Origin: an uncultured Granulosicoccaceae bacterium
Lineage (GTDB): Bacteria; Pseudomonadota; Gammaproteobacteria; Granulosicoccales; Granulosicoccaceae
NCBI GenBank assembly: GCA_937923745.1
Contig: CALDUO010000117.1
Location: 1 to 46,932, forward strand
Direction: 5' to 3'
Length of the DNA: 46,932 nucleotides
Under the pieces are notes generated by a model. That model was not told the DNA's origin and did not search any database. It saw only the letters and a program-made list of their open reading frames with translations. Shown piece after piece: positions 8,473 through 16,454 of this stretch (position 1 is the stretch's first letter; every line of letters begins with the position of its first letter). The position numbers were made by a program, and so were the translations under genes.

Positions 8473-9987
8473 TTAGCGAAGTGATGTGTCCTGGATTCGC
8501 CGCGTCAGCTCTGGCCAGTTTCGGCTGGTGCAATTACCGGCCTTGACGTGTCCTTCGAGGTAACCGTCATTCATCAGTGCGGTTTGTTCTAGCTGACAGA
8601 ACTGAGAGATCAGATTCCATGCATCACTGCTACACATATTGCGGTCCACATACTCTTTCACGCAGACCAGTGCTGTATCGAGCTGCGCCTGCTCCGCGGC
8701 GGTCATAGCTGCTGGCAGCGAGGGCGCGACACTGTTGTCATATTCAACCAACACGGAGCTGACCACGTTACCGGCGTTACGATTGTCGAGACAAGACTCG
8801 TTTTCGATGAGACGAAGTTTGCCACCGCGCATAAAGTCATTTTCAAAAATTGTAATCGCGTAGCCAGCTGGCACCTGAATTGAGGACAGGGTGTTGTCAG
8901 GCAACCCGGCCCGCTCAAGATCTGCTGCCATATATTCACCGGCTTTGAGTGTGATACTACGGCCCGAGTAATCACAACTGGCAAAGAGTTGGACACCTGC
9001 AGCGGCCTGCGTGCGTTGAGTTGCCACTACGGATCGTTGTACCAGTGCCTCATCAACAACTTTTACCACCACTGAGCTCACAGTGTTGGCATAGCGTGAT
9101 CCGTCAAGACACGGAGTATCGACATCGGCAGCTGCTGATGCGCCGCGCTGAAAGTCGTGCTCATACACGGTGACCGACAGGCCTGCCGGAATTTGCATAG
9201 ATGCAAGCGAGTTATCAGCAAACCCAAGCCGTGTCAGGTCGGCGGAATTGTATTCGCCGGGTTGCAGCTTCACGGTGTTACCACTGTACCGACACGCGCT
9301 GTAAAGTTGTACGGGCGGAACATTTGCCGCTTGACTGACAACAACCGGTTCCGTGGCGACGGCCTCTCCACTGACAATGACCGATGACACAACGTTGTTA
9401 AAACGTTCGACCAGACAATCGCTGTTTGCCGCAAGCGTGCCGGAACGACCGCGGTAAAAATCGTTTTCAAACAGTTGAATTTCAAAGCCATCCGGCACCT
9501 TGATCGACGATATCGAGTTATCGGCAAGGCCCGCACGACTCAGACTCAGTGCGGCATACTCTCCGGGAATAAGCGTTGCAGAACGACCACGGTAGTTACA
9601 CTCCGAATAGACAGTGATGCCAGCGATAGGCTCGGCCAACCCACCCACCGGTGTCGATGAAATGGACAGTGATGAAATGGTATCGTTAAAGCCTACGCTG
9701 TCGAGACACGCCACCACGGAATCAATAGCTACCTGTGAGCCACGGAATCGGTCGTTGGAATAGGATCTTACCTGCGTGCCTTCCGGCACCACGATACTCG
9801 ATATTGTATTGTCTGCAATACCGGCACGACGCAGATCACGTTGAGAATAATCGCCGTCGTCCAGTGTAACCGGCACGCCCTGAAACCCGCACTCCGGGTA
9901 GACCGTGATCTGCGCGGCAAATGCACTGGCTGTAAAGACGCTGGTCGTGAACAGGAGTACAGAAACTAAAAGACGGATACAACGCAT
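8473..9987 (-). CDS. Secreted four-domain beta/gamma-crystallin protein
   Basis: Exported protein of 504 aa built from four consecutive beta/gamma-crystallin domains (about residues 25-100, 120-205, 225-310, 335-420). Each has two Greek-key motifs, and every one of the eight ends in a calcium-site pattern of the N/D-N/D-x-x-S/T-S type: DNTISS, NDTISS, DNSISS, NNVVSS, DNSLAS, ANTVSS, DNTLSS, GNVVSS. Each domain opens with a YxxCxYxG-like stretch (for example SECNYRGRS). A signal peptide precedes the first domain (LLVSVLLFTTSVFTASAFA). A C-terminal ~80-residue tail has four Cys and no family I recognise. I chose ATG 9987, preceded by GGAG; a TTG at 10011 would add eight residues before the signal peptide. 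Likely a Ca2+-binding periplasmic or surface protein. Confidence 0.85.
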   Translation of the reverse strand: MRCIRLLVSVLLFTTSVFTASAFAAQITVYPECGFQGVPVTLDDGDYSQRDLRRAGIADNTISSIVVPEGTQVRSYSNDRFRGSQVAIDSVVACLDSVGFNDTISSLSISSTPVGGLAEPIAGITVYSECNYRGRSATLIPGEYAALSLSRAGLADNSISSIKVPDGFEIQLFENDFYRGRSGTLAANSDCLVERFNNVVSSVIVSGEAVATEPVVVSQAANVPPVQLYSACRYSGNTVKLQPGEYNSADLTRLGFADNSLASMQIPAGLSVTVYEHDFQRGASAAADVDTPCLDGSRYANTVSSVVVKVVDEALVQRSVVATQRTQAAAGVQLFASCDYSGRSITLKAGEYMAADLERAGLPDNTLSSIQVPAGYAITIFENDFMRGGKLRLIENESCLDNRNAGNVVSSVLVEYDNSVAPSLPAAMTAAEQAQLDTALVCVKEYVDRNMCSSDAWNLISQFCQLEQTALMNDGYLEGHVKAGNCTSRNWPELTRRIQDTSLR

Positions 9988-10028
9988 GACATTATTCTCC
10001 AATTCGGGCAATTAACACAGTGCACTAT

Positions 10029-10088
10029 TGTGAACAAAACCGGTGTGAACAAAACCGGTGTGAGCGAAACCGGTGTGAGCAAAACTGA
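10029..10088. repeat. 15-bp tandem array, 4 units
   Basis: Units at 10029-10043 and 10044-10058 are identical (TGTGAACAAAACCGG); 10059-10073 and 10074-10088 differ at two to four positions. The unit starts 42 bases upstream of the crystallin gene ATG on its 5' side. Confidence 0.85.
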
Positions 10089-10335
10089 CCCTACAGTGGT
10101 TGGGATCCTGGGGCAAGCAACGTTGCTATCCCGGAGACTCCCCACTCAGTACCTCTATTGGGATAATCATAGATGGCTGATCCCAAAAAATCATGCCAGA
10201 CCGATAATCTCTGGTGGGGCGCAACGCACAACGCAGTTTGGACCTTAATAACCGTGTTCAGGTAACTCAGATAATCTTGTTTAGAAAAGTCGGCGTTGTA
10301 AACAGGACTTGGCAGTGCAAAGACAATGTGAAGGA

Positions 10336-10357
10336 TATCCCGGACTATGCCGGGATA
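10336..10357. repeat. Palindromic stem-loop TATCCCGG/CCGGGATA
   Basis: Perfect 8-bp arms at 10336-10343 and 10350-10357 with a six-base loop. It lies 30 bases downstream of the YebE-like gene stop (minus strand). No T run follows, so it is either a Rho-dependent or RNA-stabilising hairpin, or a REP-like extragenic palindrome. Confidence 0.6.
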
Positions 10358-10386
10358 ACGGTGTCTCATACACAACGGCGATACTG

Positions 10387-11118
10387 TTAGCCGTACAGAA
10401 CCGGTATGTTTAACTGGTTGTGCAGATCATTACTGGCCTGTTGAGAAATACCCAGCCCTTTCGCCAAGCGATCCAGGTATTCTGCTTCCGGGCGAGAATC
10501 GAGGTCGATTGCCATCAGCGAGATCAGATAAATCTGCTGCTCGAGACCTTTCGGCACGCTGCGAACAAACCCGTCTATATCCAACGGTGCTGCCATTTCA
10601 CTGCGAATAAAATTGGCATCTTCCGCAGAAATATCGCCCAGCTTGCCAACAATTTTCTGTTGCTCCTCAGCGTCGACCTGCCCGTCACATTTGGCAGCGT
10701 TCACCATGGCCCGGATCAGCAGGGCTGCTTCTTCGTTTTGTTGTGTCGTTGGTTCTGGAGCAGCCGCGCCCTGTTGTCCGGCCATCACCGACCCCAACAA
10801 ACCACCAAGGCCACCGGCACCGCCCGCAGCAGCACCGCCACCCATCAGACCGCCGAGCAGACCACCAAGACCCGCACCGCCACCGCCAGCTGCAGCGCCA
10901 GAATTGGCCTGATCGCCACCCAGCAGTGAACCGATGCCGCCACCGGACTGCTGTGCACCACCTGCCTGGCCCATCAAACCACCCAGTAGGCCACCGAGAC
11001 CTGCGCCCCCAGACTGGCCGGATTGACCACCCAGTAACGAGCCCAACAGGTTTCCACCTGCCCCTCTGGACATCGCACCACTGACCAAAAGTTTGCCTAA
11101 CATGCCTACCATACTCAT
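10387..11118 (-). CDS. YebE-like DUF533 (TerB-like) protein with Gly-rich N-terminus
   Basis: Protein of 243 aa with two parts. Residues ~1-115 are very rich in Gly, Ala and Leu, with repeated LGGLLGGLMG modules. Residues ~125-243 form a helical TerB-like domain of the DUF533/YebE family, recognised by EEAALLIRAMVNAAKCDGQV, DAEEQQKIV, and the later IYLISLMAIDLDSRPEAEYL and LAKGLGI. The Gly-rich part probably associates with the inner membrane, as hydrophobic stretches occur there, but this is inference. ATG start with GGGAG eight bases upstream. It appears monocistronic. Function of the family is unknown; YebE is envelope-stress linked in enterobacteria. Confidence 0.85.
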   Translation of the reverse strand: MSMVGMLGKLLVSGAMSRGAGGNLLGSLLGGQSGQSGGAGLGGLLGGLMGQAGGAQQSGGGIGSLLGGDQANSGAAAGGGGAGLGGLLGGLMGGGAAAGGAGGLGGLLGSVMAGQQGAAAPEPTTQQNEEAALLIRAMVNAAKCDGQVDAEEQQKIVGKLGDISAEDANFIRSEMAAPLDIDGFVRSVPKGLEQQIYLISLMAIDLDSRPEAEYLDRLAKGLGISQQASNDLHNQLNIPVLYG

Positions 11119-11250
11119 TCTTGAATCTCCCTCTTGAGGAATTGTTTAATACCCGGTGATTCTACCACGGGAGTGGCCATACAAGCCGTCAAAACCAGAT
11201 ATCAGCAGCTTGTTTACCCGATTGTTCACAATTTGCGGCGCTACGCGGGT

Positions 11251-11293
11251 GGCCAATATCACTGGCTCATGTCATTGGCCAATATCACTGGCT
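11251..11293. repeat. 17-bp direct repeat upstream of apt
   Basis: GGCCAATATCACTGGCT occurs at 11251-11267 and again at 11277-11293, a period of 26 bases. It lies 86 bases before the apt start and could be part of its control region, or simply another short duplication of the kind seen through the window. Confidence 0.75.
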
Positions 11294-11378
11294 AAGGGTG
11301 GACATTCGGCAGCCATCAGTTGCCGACAGGGTAAACACATTGATACTCTGCACGACTGACCTCCTAGGATTTCTATGT

Positions 11379-11906
11379 ATGTCCATCGAACGGTATATTC
11401 GCGCTATCCCCGACTTCCCCAAAGAGGGCATCGTCTTTCGAGATGTCACGACGTTATTTGGTGACGCGCAAGGGTTCAGAACCGCGATAGATCTGTTGCT
11501 GCACCCCTATGCCGGTATGAGAATCGACAAAGTGGCGGCATTGGAGGCACGAGGATTTATTCTCGGTGGCGCTATCGCGCATCAATTGTCGGTTGGTTTT
11601 GTACCCATACGAAAACAGGGAAAGTTACCGGGTGAGGTGATCAGTGAAGCCTACGAGCTAGAATACGCAGAGGCAACTGTGGAGTTGCACAAAGACGCGA
11701 TCCTGCCCGGCGAGCAGGTACTGATCGTCGATGATCTGATCGCAACCGGTGGCACCTGCGAAGCAGGCATCAAGTTGGTCAGACGCCTTGGCGCTGAGGT
11801 TATTGGCTGCGCATTTATTGTTGATCTACCTGATCTCGGCGGCAGAAAACGTGTGGAGGCCATGGGTGTCACCGTACACACTTTGTGTGAATTTGCCGGT
11901 GACTGA
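11379..11906 (+). CDS. apt: Adenine phosphoribosyltransferase
   Basis: Salvages adenine with PRPP to AMP in the cytoplasm. From ATG 11379 the product is 175 aa, the normal size. The family N-terminus is [18 protein letters not shown]; residues near 55-65 carry [11 protein letters not shown]; the PRPP-binding loop is [13 protein letters not shown] at about residues 110-122. The longer open frame from 11298 is rejected as the start because conserved homology begins at MSIERY and an AGGA sequence sits nine bases before 11379. It stands alone, transcribed away from the YebE-like gene. Confidence 0.95.
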   Translation: MSIERYIRAIPDFPKEGIVFRDVTTLFGDAQGFRTAIDLLLHPYAGMRIDKVAALEARGFILGGAIAHQLSVGFVPIRKQGKLPGEVISEAYELEYAEATVELHKDAILPGEQVLIVDDLIATGGTCEAGIKLVRRLGAEVIGCAFIVDLPDLGGRKRVEAMGVTVHTLCEFAGD

Positions 11907-12070
11907 ACGCAGCTTAACCTGCGTGTGCCGCCTCTAATAGATGATCAGGCCAAACAGCATGACAAACCTACCGCCACGACTACTTTGATCTGATGGCTAA
12001 GAACCTAATGCCTCGGGGGCTAATACACCTAAGGCCTAAAACCCCAAGTCTCGGCAAAACAACCAAGGAC

Positions 12071-13129
12071 CTAACGACCTGAGCTGTAACCGTGCCGGTG
12101 ACCCGGTGCCTGACTGTCATCGACGTTTTCTGCGGTACTGTCACCGCGACTGTAGCGCCACACGATATACAGAAAAAACTGAAGACCGAAGATTAATGAG
12201 GACAGCCACAGATGCAACGGCTGCGCAAAGATCGGCAGGTTCAGTCGTTGCATTGACATGCCCATAACCGTCGTACCGGTCAATACAACAACGAGCGCCA
12301 CACACGCTTTGCCGGTAATGCTGGATTGAGCAACATCGCGAAACAGAAAAAACAGTAACAGCGCATTCAGCAGCAACAATGGAATCGCTGAGTACTGGTG
12401 GAAATCAAAAATTACCGGCAAATTTTCTATCCACAGATGCCGATTCTCGTAGTCACTTTGTTGCGCGATCATATCGACCGCCTCCCGCACTTGCGTTCCC
12501 ACGACCATCTGCACCAAGCTGATTGCCATGACCACTACCAACAACTGGCCGAACCAGCGTGGCAACCGGTGTAACGGCTCTGATGCCAACAAATCTCGCT
12601 GCGATCGGGCAATACCGGCAATTAAAATCGCCACGATCAATTGGGCGACAAGCATGTGAATCGTGATAAGTCCCGGCGACAGATTACTGGCTACCACACG
12701 CGAACCCAGCCACCCCTGAAATCCAACCAGTAAAAAGCCGGCTAATGACAGATAAAAAACGGGAGGGTCGATTTTGCGAAAAGGTATCGATGCGATAAGC
12801 GTTGCCAAAATCATAATGCCGGTGAACACGCCGAGCAGACGGTTCAGGTATTCGGTCCATGTTTTGCGCACGTTAAACGTTGTATCGCTGTACCCCCGGT
12901 CGGCGTAAATAGTCTGATAATCTGCGGGCAGCTGACTCTCTGCCGTTGGCGGGATCCACTGACCAAAACACTGTGGCCAGTCCGGACAGCCCATGCCAGC
13001 ACCAGTCGCTCGAACAATACCGCCAACGAGAATCAAACTATAGATGGCTATTATGGTCAAAAACCCCAACATCCCGAATCGTCGAAGGTAAGGTTTGTTG
13101 GTCGTTGTTGGTGTCACTGTCATCATCAT
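12071..13129 (-). CDS. ctaA: Heme A synthase, COX15/CtaA family
   Basis: Integral membrane enzyme that oxidises the heme O methyl group to a formyl group, giving heme A for aa3-type cytochrome oxidase. At 352 aa it shows multiple hydrophobic spans and the family signature GGIVRATGAGMGCPDWP with PQCFGQWIPP following the first span, a WTEYLNRLLGV segment with RLLGV, and later IHMLVAQLI and FHQYSAI, which supply candidate heme-ligand histidines. Three consecutive ATG codons (13121-13129) make the exact start ambiguous by up to two residues. The C-terminal ~25 residues are hydrophilic. No ctaB, surf1 or oxidase genes lie nearby. The spacer 11907-12070 holds only degenerate CCTAA-rich repeats. Confidence 0.9.
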   Translation of the reverse strand: MMMTVTPTTTNKPYLRRFGMLGFLTIIAIYSLILVGGIVRATGAGMGCPDWPQCFGQWIPPTAESQLPADYQTIYADRGYSDTTFNVRKTWTEYLNRLLGVFTGIMILATLIASIPFRKIDPPVFYLSLAGFLLVGFQGWLGSRVVASNLSPGLITIHMLVAQLIVAILIAGIARSQRDLLASEPLHRLPRWFGQLLVVVMAISLVQMVVGTQVREAVDMIAQQSDYENRHLWIENLPVIFDFHQYSAIPLLLLNALLLFFLFRDVAQSSITGKACVALVVVLTGTTVMGMSMQRLNLPIFAQPLHLWLSSLIFGLQFFLYIVWRYSRGDSTAENVDDSQAPGHRHGYSSGR

Positions 13130-13535
13130 TGCCCGTGATTACGCGTCGTTGCCAGTTGTCGTTGCCAGTTGTCGTTGGCACTGCCAGTTGTCACTACCAG
13201 TTGTCATTACCAGTCGCCGCGATGAGCAGGTTCTGGCGGCTTTTGCTGCACACCCTGGCTGCCCGCTTGCCCTGGCCATTTTTCTTGACCGGTTACCGAG
13301 GTAGCGAGTTTGGTTGTTATCCTTGTCGCCGAACTGGCCATCTTACTGGCCATCTTGGTGGCCATCGTGGTGGCCAGCACATTGGCCAGAAGCAAGGACA
13401 ACAGCCCGGGCAGTCGGCTCGCGCCACAGCCTGTCACCGTTTGCTATTGATGATTGCAGTCAATGGGGTGCCAAACAACGCAATGGTATTTGGTGGACGC
13501 CCATTATACAGCCAGACCTCTATAAGAATTGACCT
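13130..13535. other. 406-base divergent spacer with tandem repeats
   Basis: Separates the divergent heme A synthase and DUF3047 genes. Its two blocks are a 13-bp-type array (13147-13217) and a looser run of TGGCCATC repeats (about 13325-13390). Open frames crossing it are repeat artefacts without ribosome-binding sites. Promoters for both genes presumably lie here, but no clear -35/-10 pair stands out. Confidence 0.5.
13147..13217. repeat. 13-bp tandem array, about five units
   Basis: CGTTGCCAGTTGT at 13147-13159 and 13160-13172, then a 19-base variant with an insertion (13173-13191), then CACTACCAGTTGT (13192-13204) and CATTACCAGTCGC (13205-13217). The unit length equals that of the mutA-upstream array, although the sequence is different. 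Confidence 0.8.
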
Positions 13536-14339
13536 ATGAGCACAGAAAACACGAGCACGGAAAATACGAACACTGAATACAGATACTGTCGCACCACGAC
13601 ACTCGTGTGCGTCCTGTGCATGGCTAGCGCTTGTACGTCCGGTGACACGCCAAGGATCAGCACCGAGGTTGCCGACACCACCTCAACACCAATCGCCGTG
13701 GCCGCTACCGGGCAGGCTGAACGTGACCCCGATGATGACCTACTCGAAGACGATTTACTCGATGATGATCTGTTCGACGAGGCGCTCGATGCAGAACCTG
13801 TGGTCGCATGGAAAGAGCGCTCGTTTAAGGGTAACTCAGACTACGCGATCACCGACGTTGACGGTATTGAAGTCATCGACGCGAGCACAGACGGACAAGC
13901 GTCGGTACTCTATAAACGTCAACAGATTAATCTGCTCAATACAGACTCGATCTCGTGGCGATGGAAAGTCGACGCGGTGTATGACAACACACTGGAACGA
14001 ACCCGTGGTGGTGATGATTTTCCGGCACGGGTCTATGTCGTGTATCAAGCCGGTTTGTCACCCCTGAATACACTCACCATCAATTATGTCTGGTCATCCA
14101 GTGAACCCGTCGGAGCATCGTGGTTAAACCCTTACACCGACCGTGCGCGCATGGTGGTATTACAAAGCGGTGCCGCCAGAGCAGGCGAATGGGTAGCAGA
14201 GACCCGCAATGTGGTTGACGATTTCAAGCAGTATTTTAACCGCGATGTTAGCGAGCTCAGCGGTTATGCTGTCATGATTGACGGTGATAACACAGGCAGC
14301 TCCGGTCGCTCTGCGTTTTCACATTTACAGTTTGAGTAA
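13536..14339 (+). CDS. DUF3047 family lipoprotein
   Basis: Predicted exported protein of 267 aa. A short N-terminal region precedes a hydrophobic stretch and Cys (LVCVLCMASAC), a plausible lipoprotein signal. An acidic linker of Asp/Glu/Leu follows (residues ~70-85). From about residue 90 the sequence matches the DUF3047 pattern: WKERSFKGNSDYAITD, VDGIEVIDASTDGQAS, then DSISWRWKVD, FPARVYVVYQ, and a C-terminal YAVMIDGDNTGSSGRS. The first residues repeat STENT/TENTNTE, encoded by 15-bp units at 13539-13583. The family is uncharacterised, with a carbohydrate-binding-like beta-sandwich look; that is inference. It converges on the TupA-like gene across a stem-loop. Confidence 0.78.
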   Translation: MSTENTSTENTNTEYRYCRTTTLVCVLCMASACTSGDTPRISTEVADTTSTPIAVAATGQAERDPDDDLLEDDLLDDDLFDEALDAEPVVAWKERSFKGNSDYAITDVDGIEVIDASTDGQASVLYKRQQINLLNTDSISWRWKVDAVYDNTLERTRGGDDFPARVYVVYQAGLSPLNTLTINYVWSSSEPVGASWLNPYTDRARMVVLQSGAARAGEWVAETRNVVDDFKQYFNRDVSELSGYAVMIDGDNTGSSGRSAFSHLQFE

Positions 14340-14388
14340 CCCTGCCATTCAGATAAGGTGGCGTCGCAAAACTCCCGCTTCCTGCTCA

Positions 14389-14430
14389 GTGCATAAATAC
14401 ACGGGTCTGTGCTCCCCCGGCTTTATGCAC
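14389..14430. terminator. Stem-loop between convergent genes, candidate bidirectional terminator
   Basis: GTGCATAAA (14389-14397) and TTTATGCAC (14422-14430) are perfect 9-base arms around a 24-base G/C-rich centre. It lies between the stop codons of the DUF3047 and TupA-like genes. There is no strong T tract, so the terminator role is inferred from position. Confidence 0.5.
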
Positions 14431-14455
14431 ACCACCCGTCACTGTTTTAACCGCA

Positions 14456-15298
14456 CTACTGCAACCTGGTTGGAATAAACGCAGACTGCCCATTGATGGT
14501 GTAGTCACGGATCAGCACTTGCGCCTCTGCAGACGCCAGCCAGTCGGCAAAGACCTCTGCGGCGGCGTTTTTAATGCGAGGATGTTTCACAGGACTCACC
14601 GGAATCACACTGTAGTGATTAAAGAGCTTCGGGTCGGCTTCAAACAGCACGGACAAATTCAAACGGTCACCGACCTTTAACCAAGTCCCTCTATCGGTCA
14701 GCGTATAAGCCCCTAATTCCGATGCGATTTGCAGCACCTTACCCATACCCTGCCCGGCCTCGCGATACCAGTTCCCGTCTGGGGTCACGCCTGCGTCCAG
14801 CCACAGAGATTGCTCGCGCTTGTGGGTTCCCGAATCATCACCTCGGGACAAAAACAGCGCCTGCCCGGAGGCGACAGCGCTGAGGGCTTCGGTGACGCTG
14901 GCGTGTGCTCTGAGTTTTGCCGGATCATTGTCTGGTCCAACAATGATAAAGTCGTTGTACATAAACTCTTCGCGCCGCGTACCAAAACCCGACGCCAAAA
15001 ATTCAAGCTCTGCCTCTTTGGCGTGCACCATGACCACATCAACATCACCGTTCACACCCAATCGCAACGCCCGACCGGTGCCGACGGCTATCGACAGCAC
15101 CTGTATGCCGGACGTCTCCCGAAAAGCCGGCAGCAGTATATCGAGTAATCCGGAATTTTCAGTGCTGGTCGTGGTCGCAAGTTTTATGGTGGTCTCAGCG
15201 AGCGCGTGACCGGGTGCAGCGAATAGCGCAAGCAACAGCAGCGAGCGACACACGTGACGCAAGCCACTGCAGATGCAACGCAGTGCACGGATCGACAC
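14456..15298 (-). CDS. tupA: TupA-like tungstate/molybdate-binding periplasmic protein
   Basis: Substrate-binding protein of a TupABC-type oxyanion importer. The mature part begins ETTIKLATTTSTENSGLL, a TupA signature, and continues with SIAVGTGRALRLGVNGDVDV, MVHAKEAE and FMYNDFIIVGP, then SRGDDSGTHKRE. From GTG 15298 the product is 280 aa with a signal peptide (SLLLLALFAAPGHALA), the normal TupA length. A TTG at 15607 has a strong AGGAG eight bases upstream and keeps the frame open, giving 383 aa, but that would bury the signal peptide behind ~100 residues, partly encoded by a 12-bp array. No tupB/tupC genes are in the window. It could supply tungsten or molybdenum for the formate dehydrogenase (inference). 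Confidence 0.85.
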   Translation of the reverse strand: MSIRALRCICSGLRHVCRSLLLLALFAAPGHALAETTIKLATTTSTENSGLLDILLPAFRETSGIQVLSIAVGTGRALRLGVNGDVDVVMVHAKEAELEFLASGFGTRREEFMYNDFIIVGPDNDPAKLRAHASVTEALSAVASGQALFLSRGDDSGTHKREQSLWLDAGVTPDGNWYREAGQGMGKVLQIASELGAYTLTDRGTWLKVGDRLNLSVLFEADPKLFNHYSVIPVSPVKHPRIKNAAAEVFADWLASAEAQVLIRDYTINGQSAFIPTRLQ

Positions 15299-15460
15299 TG
15301 GGGCATACCCGCGGGCCGAGCCTTTGGCCAAGCCCGGGGCCAACGTTAACCGCCTGCCCGACAGTTGACGTAGTCGCCCCCTTGAACCAAGAGAGCTGAC
15401 CGCATACCGTACCGCGCGAACATACAGCTTACGATTAACACGGGTATGAGTAGGCGCGAC

Positions 15461-15556
15461 TGCTGGCTTGGCCGCTGGCCAGACCGCTAGCCAGACCGAT
15501 AGCCAGACCGCTGGCTTGGTCGCTGCCTTGGCCGCTAGCCAGACCGCTAGCTTGGC
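15461..15556. repeat. 12-bp tandem array, 8 units
   Basis: Eight gap-free 12-base units from 15461, mixing CGCTAGCCAGAC-like and CGCTGGCTTGGC-like forms; 15485-15496 and 15533-15544 are identical. On the minus strand they read as AVWL-type tetrapeptides in the extended TupA frame. They lie about 160 bases upstream of the preferred tupA start. Confidence 0.85.
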
Positions 15557-15713
15557 AATAGGCCTGATCGCACGGAGCTGCGTAATTACACAGGGCAGGT
15601 TAAACAAATGTTATTCTCCTCTTTCTGTCCACTTGCCACAGTAATAGGGTGTCAAAGATTAGGCAAGCACCAACCCAAACGATGTAAGCGAACTACAGCA
15701 GGGCTTCACAACT

Positions 15714-16442
15714 ATGGACCGACGACAGTTTAGCCATCTCTGTGCATCTTTACTCGCCGGTGCAGCTGCGCTCGACGCAGCAGCCACCACTGGCAAGCAA
15801 GCATCTGTCGACGCGTGGCCCGCCACAGCATTGACCGACTCACTCGGCACCCCCCTGCGCTTCCAAGACCTCGCTATCGGCAGTTCGCATGTGTTTCACT
15901 ACCCGTACCGCACGACGCCGTGTTTTTTGATCAGGCTCAACGCAGCGCCTGACGGTGGCGCATCGCTGACAGACAGGGCCGGTAATCAGTACACCTGGCA
16001 AGGAGGCGCCGGAGACGATCAAACGCTGGTGGCTTTTTCTGCGATTTGCACACACAAAATGTCACACCCGGCCAAGCCGATATCGCACCTGAACTTCAGA
16101 TCCAATGCCAAACAGATCACAAAGCGTGATGGAACCCGGCAGACGCGCGCACAACTGATTACCTGTTGTTCGGAATACAGTATTTACGACGCTACCAAGG
16201 GTGCGGAGGTCATCAACGGACCCGCCACCCAACCACTGACGTCCATCGTGCTGGACATCAATGCTGATGGACAGATTCTTGCCACGGGTACTCGGGGCGG
16301 ACACATTTATGACGAATTTTTGCAAAAATTTGGGTTACGACAATCCATGGAACAAGGCATCGCAGACCCATCCCAATTGGCCGATGCCACGACCATCGCT
16401 GTGCCCGCGGCCACCTACTCCAAACAACAGATTCTGTGCTGA
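15714..16442 (+). CDS. Tat-exported Rieske-like protein with altered cluster ligands
   Basis: Predicted periplasmic protein of 242 aa. The N-terminus (MDRRQFSHL, then an Ala-rich stretch) is a Tat signal. A Rieske-like fold is suggested by AFSAICTHKMSHP followed by a second motif CCSEYSIYD about 45 residues later, then NGPATQPL. In a classical Rieske protein the motifs are CxHxxC and CxxH. Here the first Cys-His pair is present, both disulfide cysteines are missing, and a Tyr (codon TAC) stands where I expect the second His. The C-terminal part contains KFGLRQSMEQG. It ends 12 bases before the patatin gene. It may be a redox protein with an unusual cluster or a degenerate one. Confidence 0.65.
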   Translation: MDRRQFSHLCASLLAGAAALDAAATTGKQASVDAWPATALTDSLGTPLRFQDLAIGSSHVFHYPYRTTPCFLIRLNAAPDGGASLTDRAGNQYTWQGGAGDDQTLVAFSAICTHKMSHPAKPISHLNFRSNAKQITKRDGTRQTRAQLITCCSEYSIYDATKGAEVINGPATQPLTSIVLDINADGQILATGTRGGHIYDEFLQKFGLRQSMEQGIADPSQLADATTIAVPAATYSKQQILC

Positions 16443-16454
16443 TCCCGTCACATT

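Larger units (their letters stand above)
10012..10386. other. 375-base spacer with repeat and hairpin, no confident gene
   Basis: Between the crystallin gene and the YebE-like gene. It contains a four-unit 15-bp array (10029-10088) and a perfect 8-bp palindrome (10336-10357). A 94-codon minus-strand frame (10091-10375) begins with TTG, has no ribosome-binding site and reads through the palindrome, so I do not call it a gene. Confidence 0.5.

Noticed and set aside
10030-10248. 72-codon plus-strand frame starting in the 15-bp array
   Set aside because: Its N-terminus is only the repeat translated (NKTGV/SETGV); no homology or start signal.
10091-10375. 94-codon minus-strand frame between the crystallin and YebE-like genes
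   Set aside because: TTG start without a ribosome-binding site, spans a palindrome and a tandem array, unfamiliar composition; more likely extragenic repeat sequence.
12946-13539. 197-codon plus-strand frame over the heme A synthase 5' end and spacer
   Set aside because: Antisense to conserved coding sequence and then repeat-derived; a shadow frame.
15461-15556. CRISPR-like array
   Set aside because: Units are 12 bp, contiguous and without spacers; it is a simple tandem repeat. No cas genes are present anywhere in the window.
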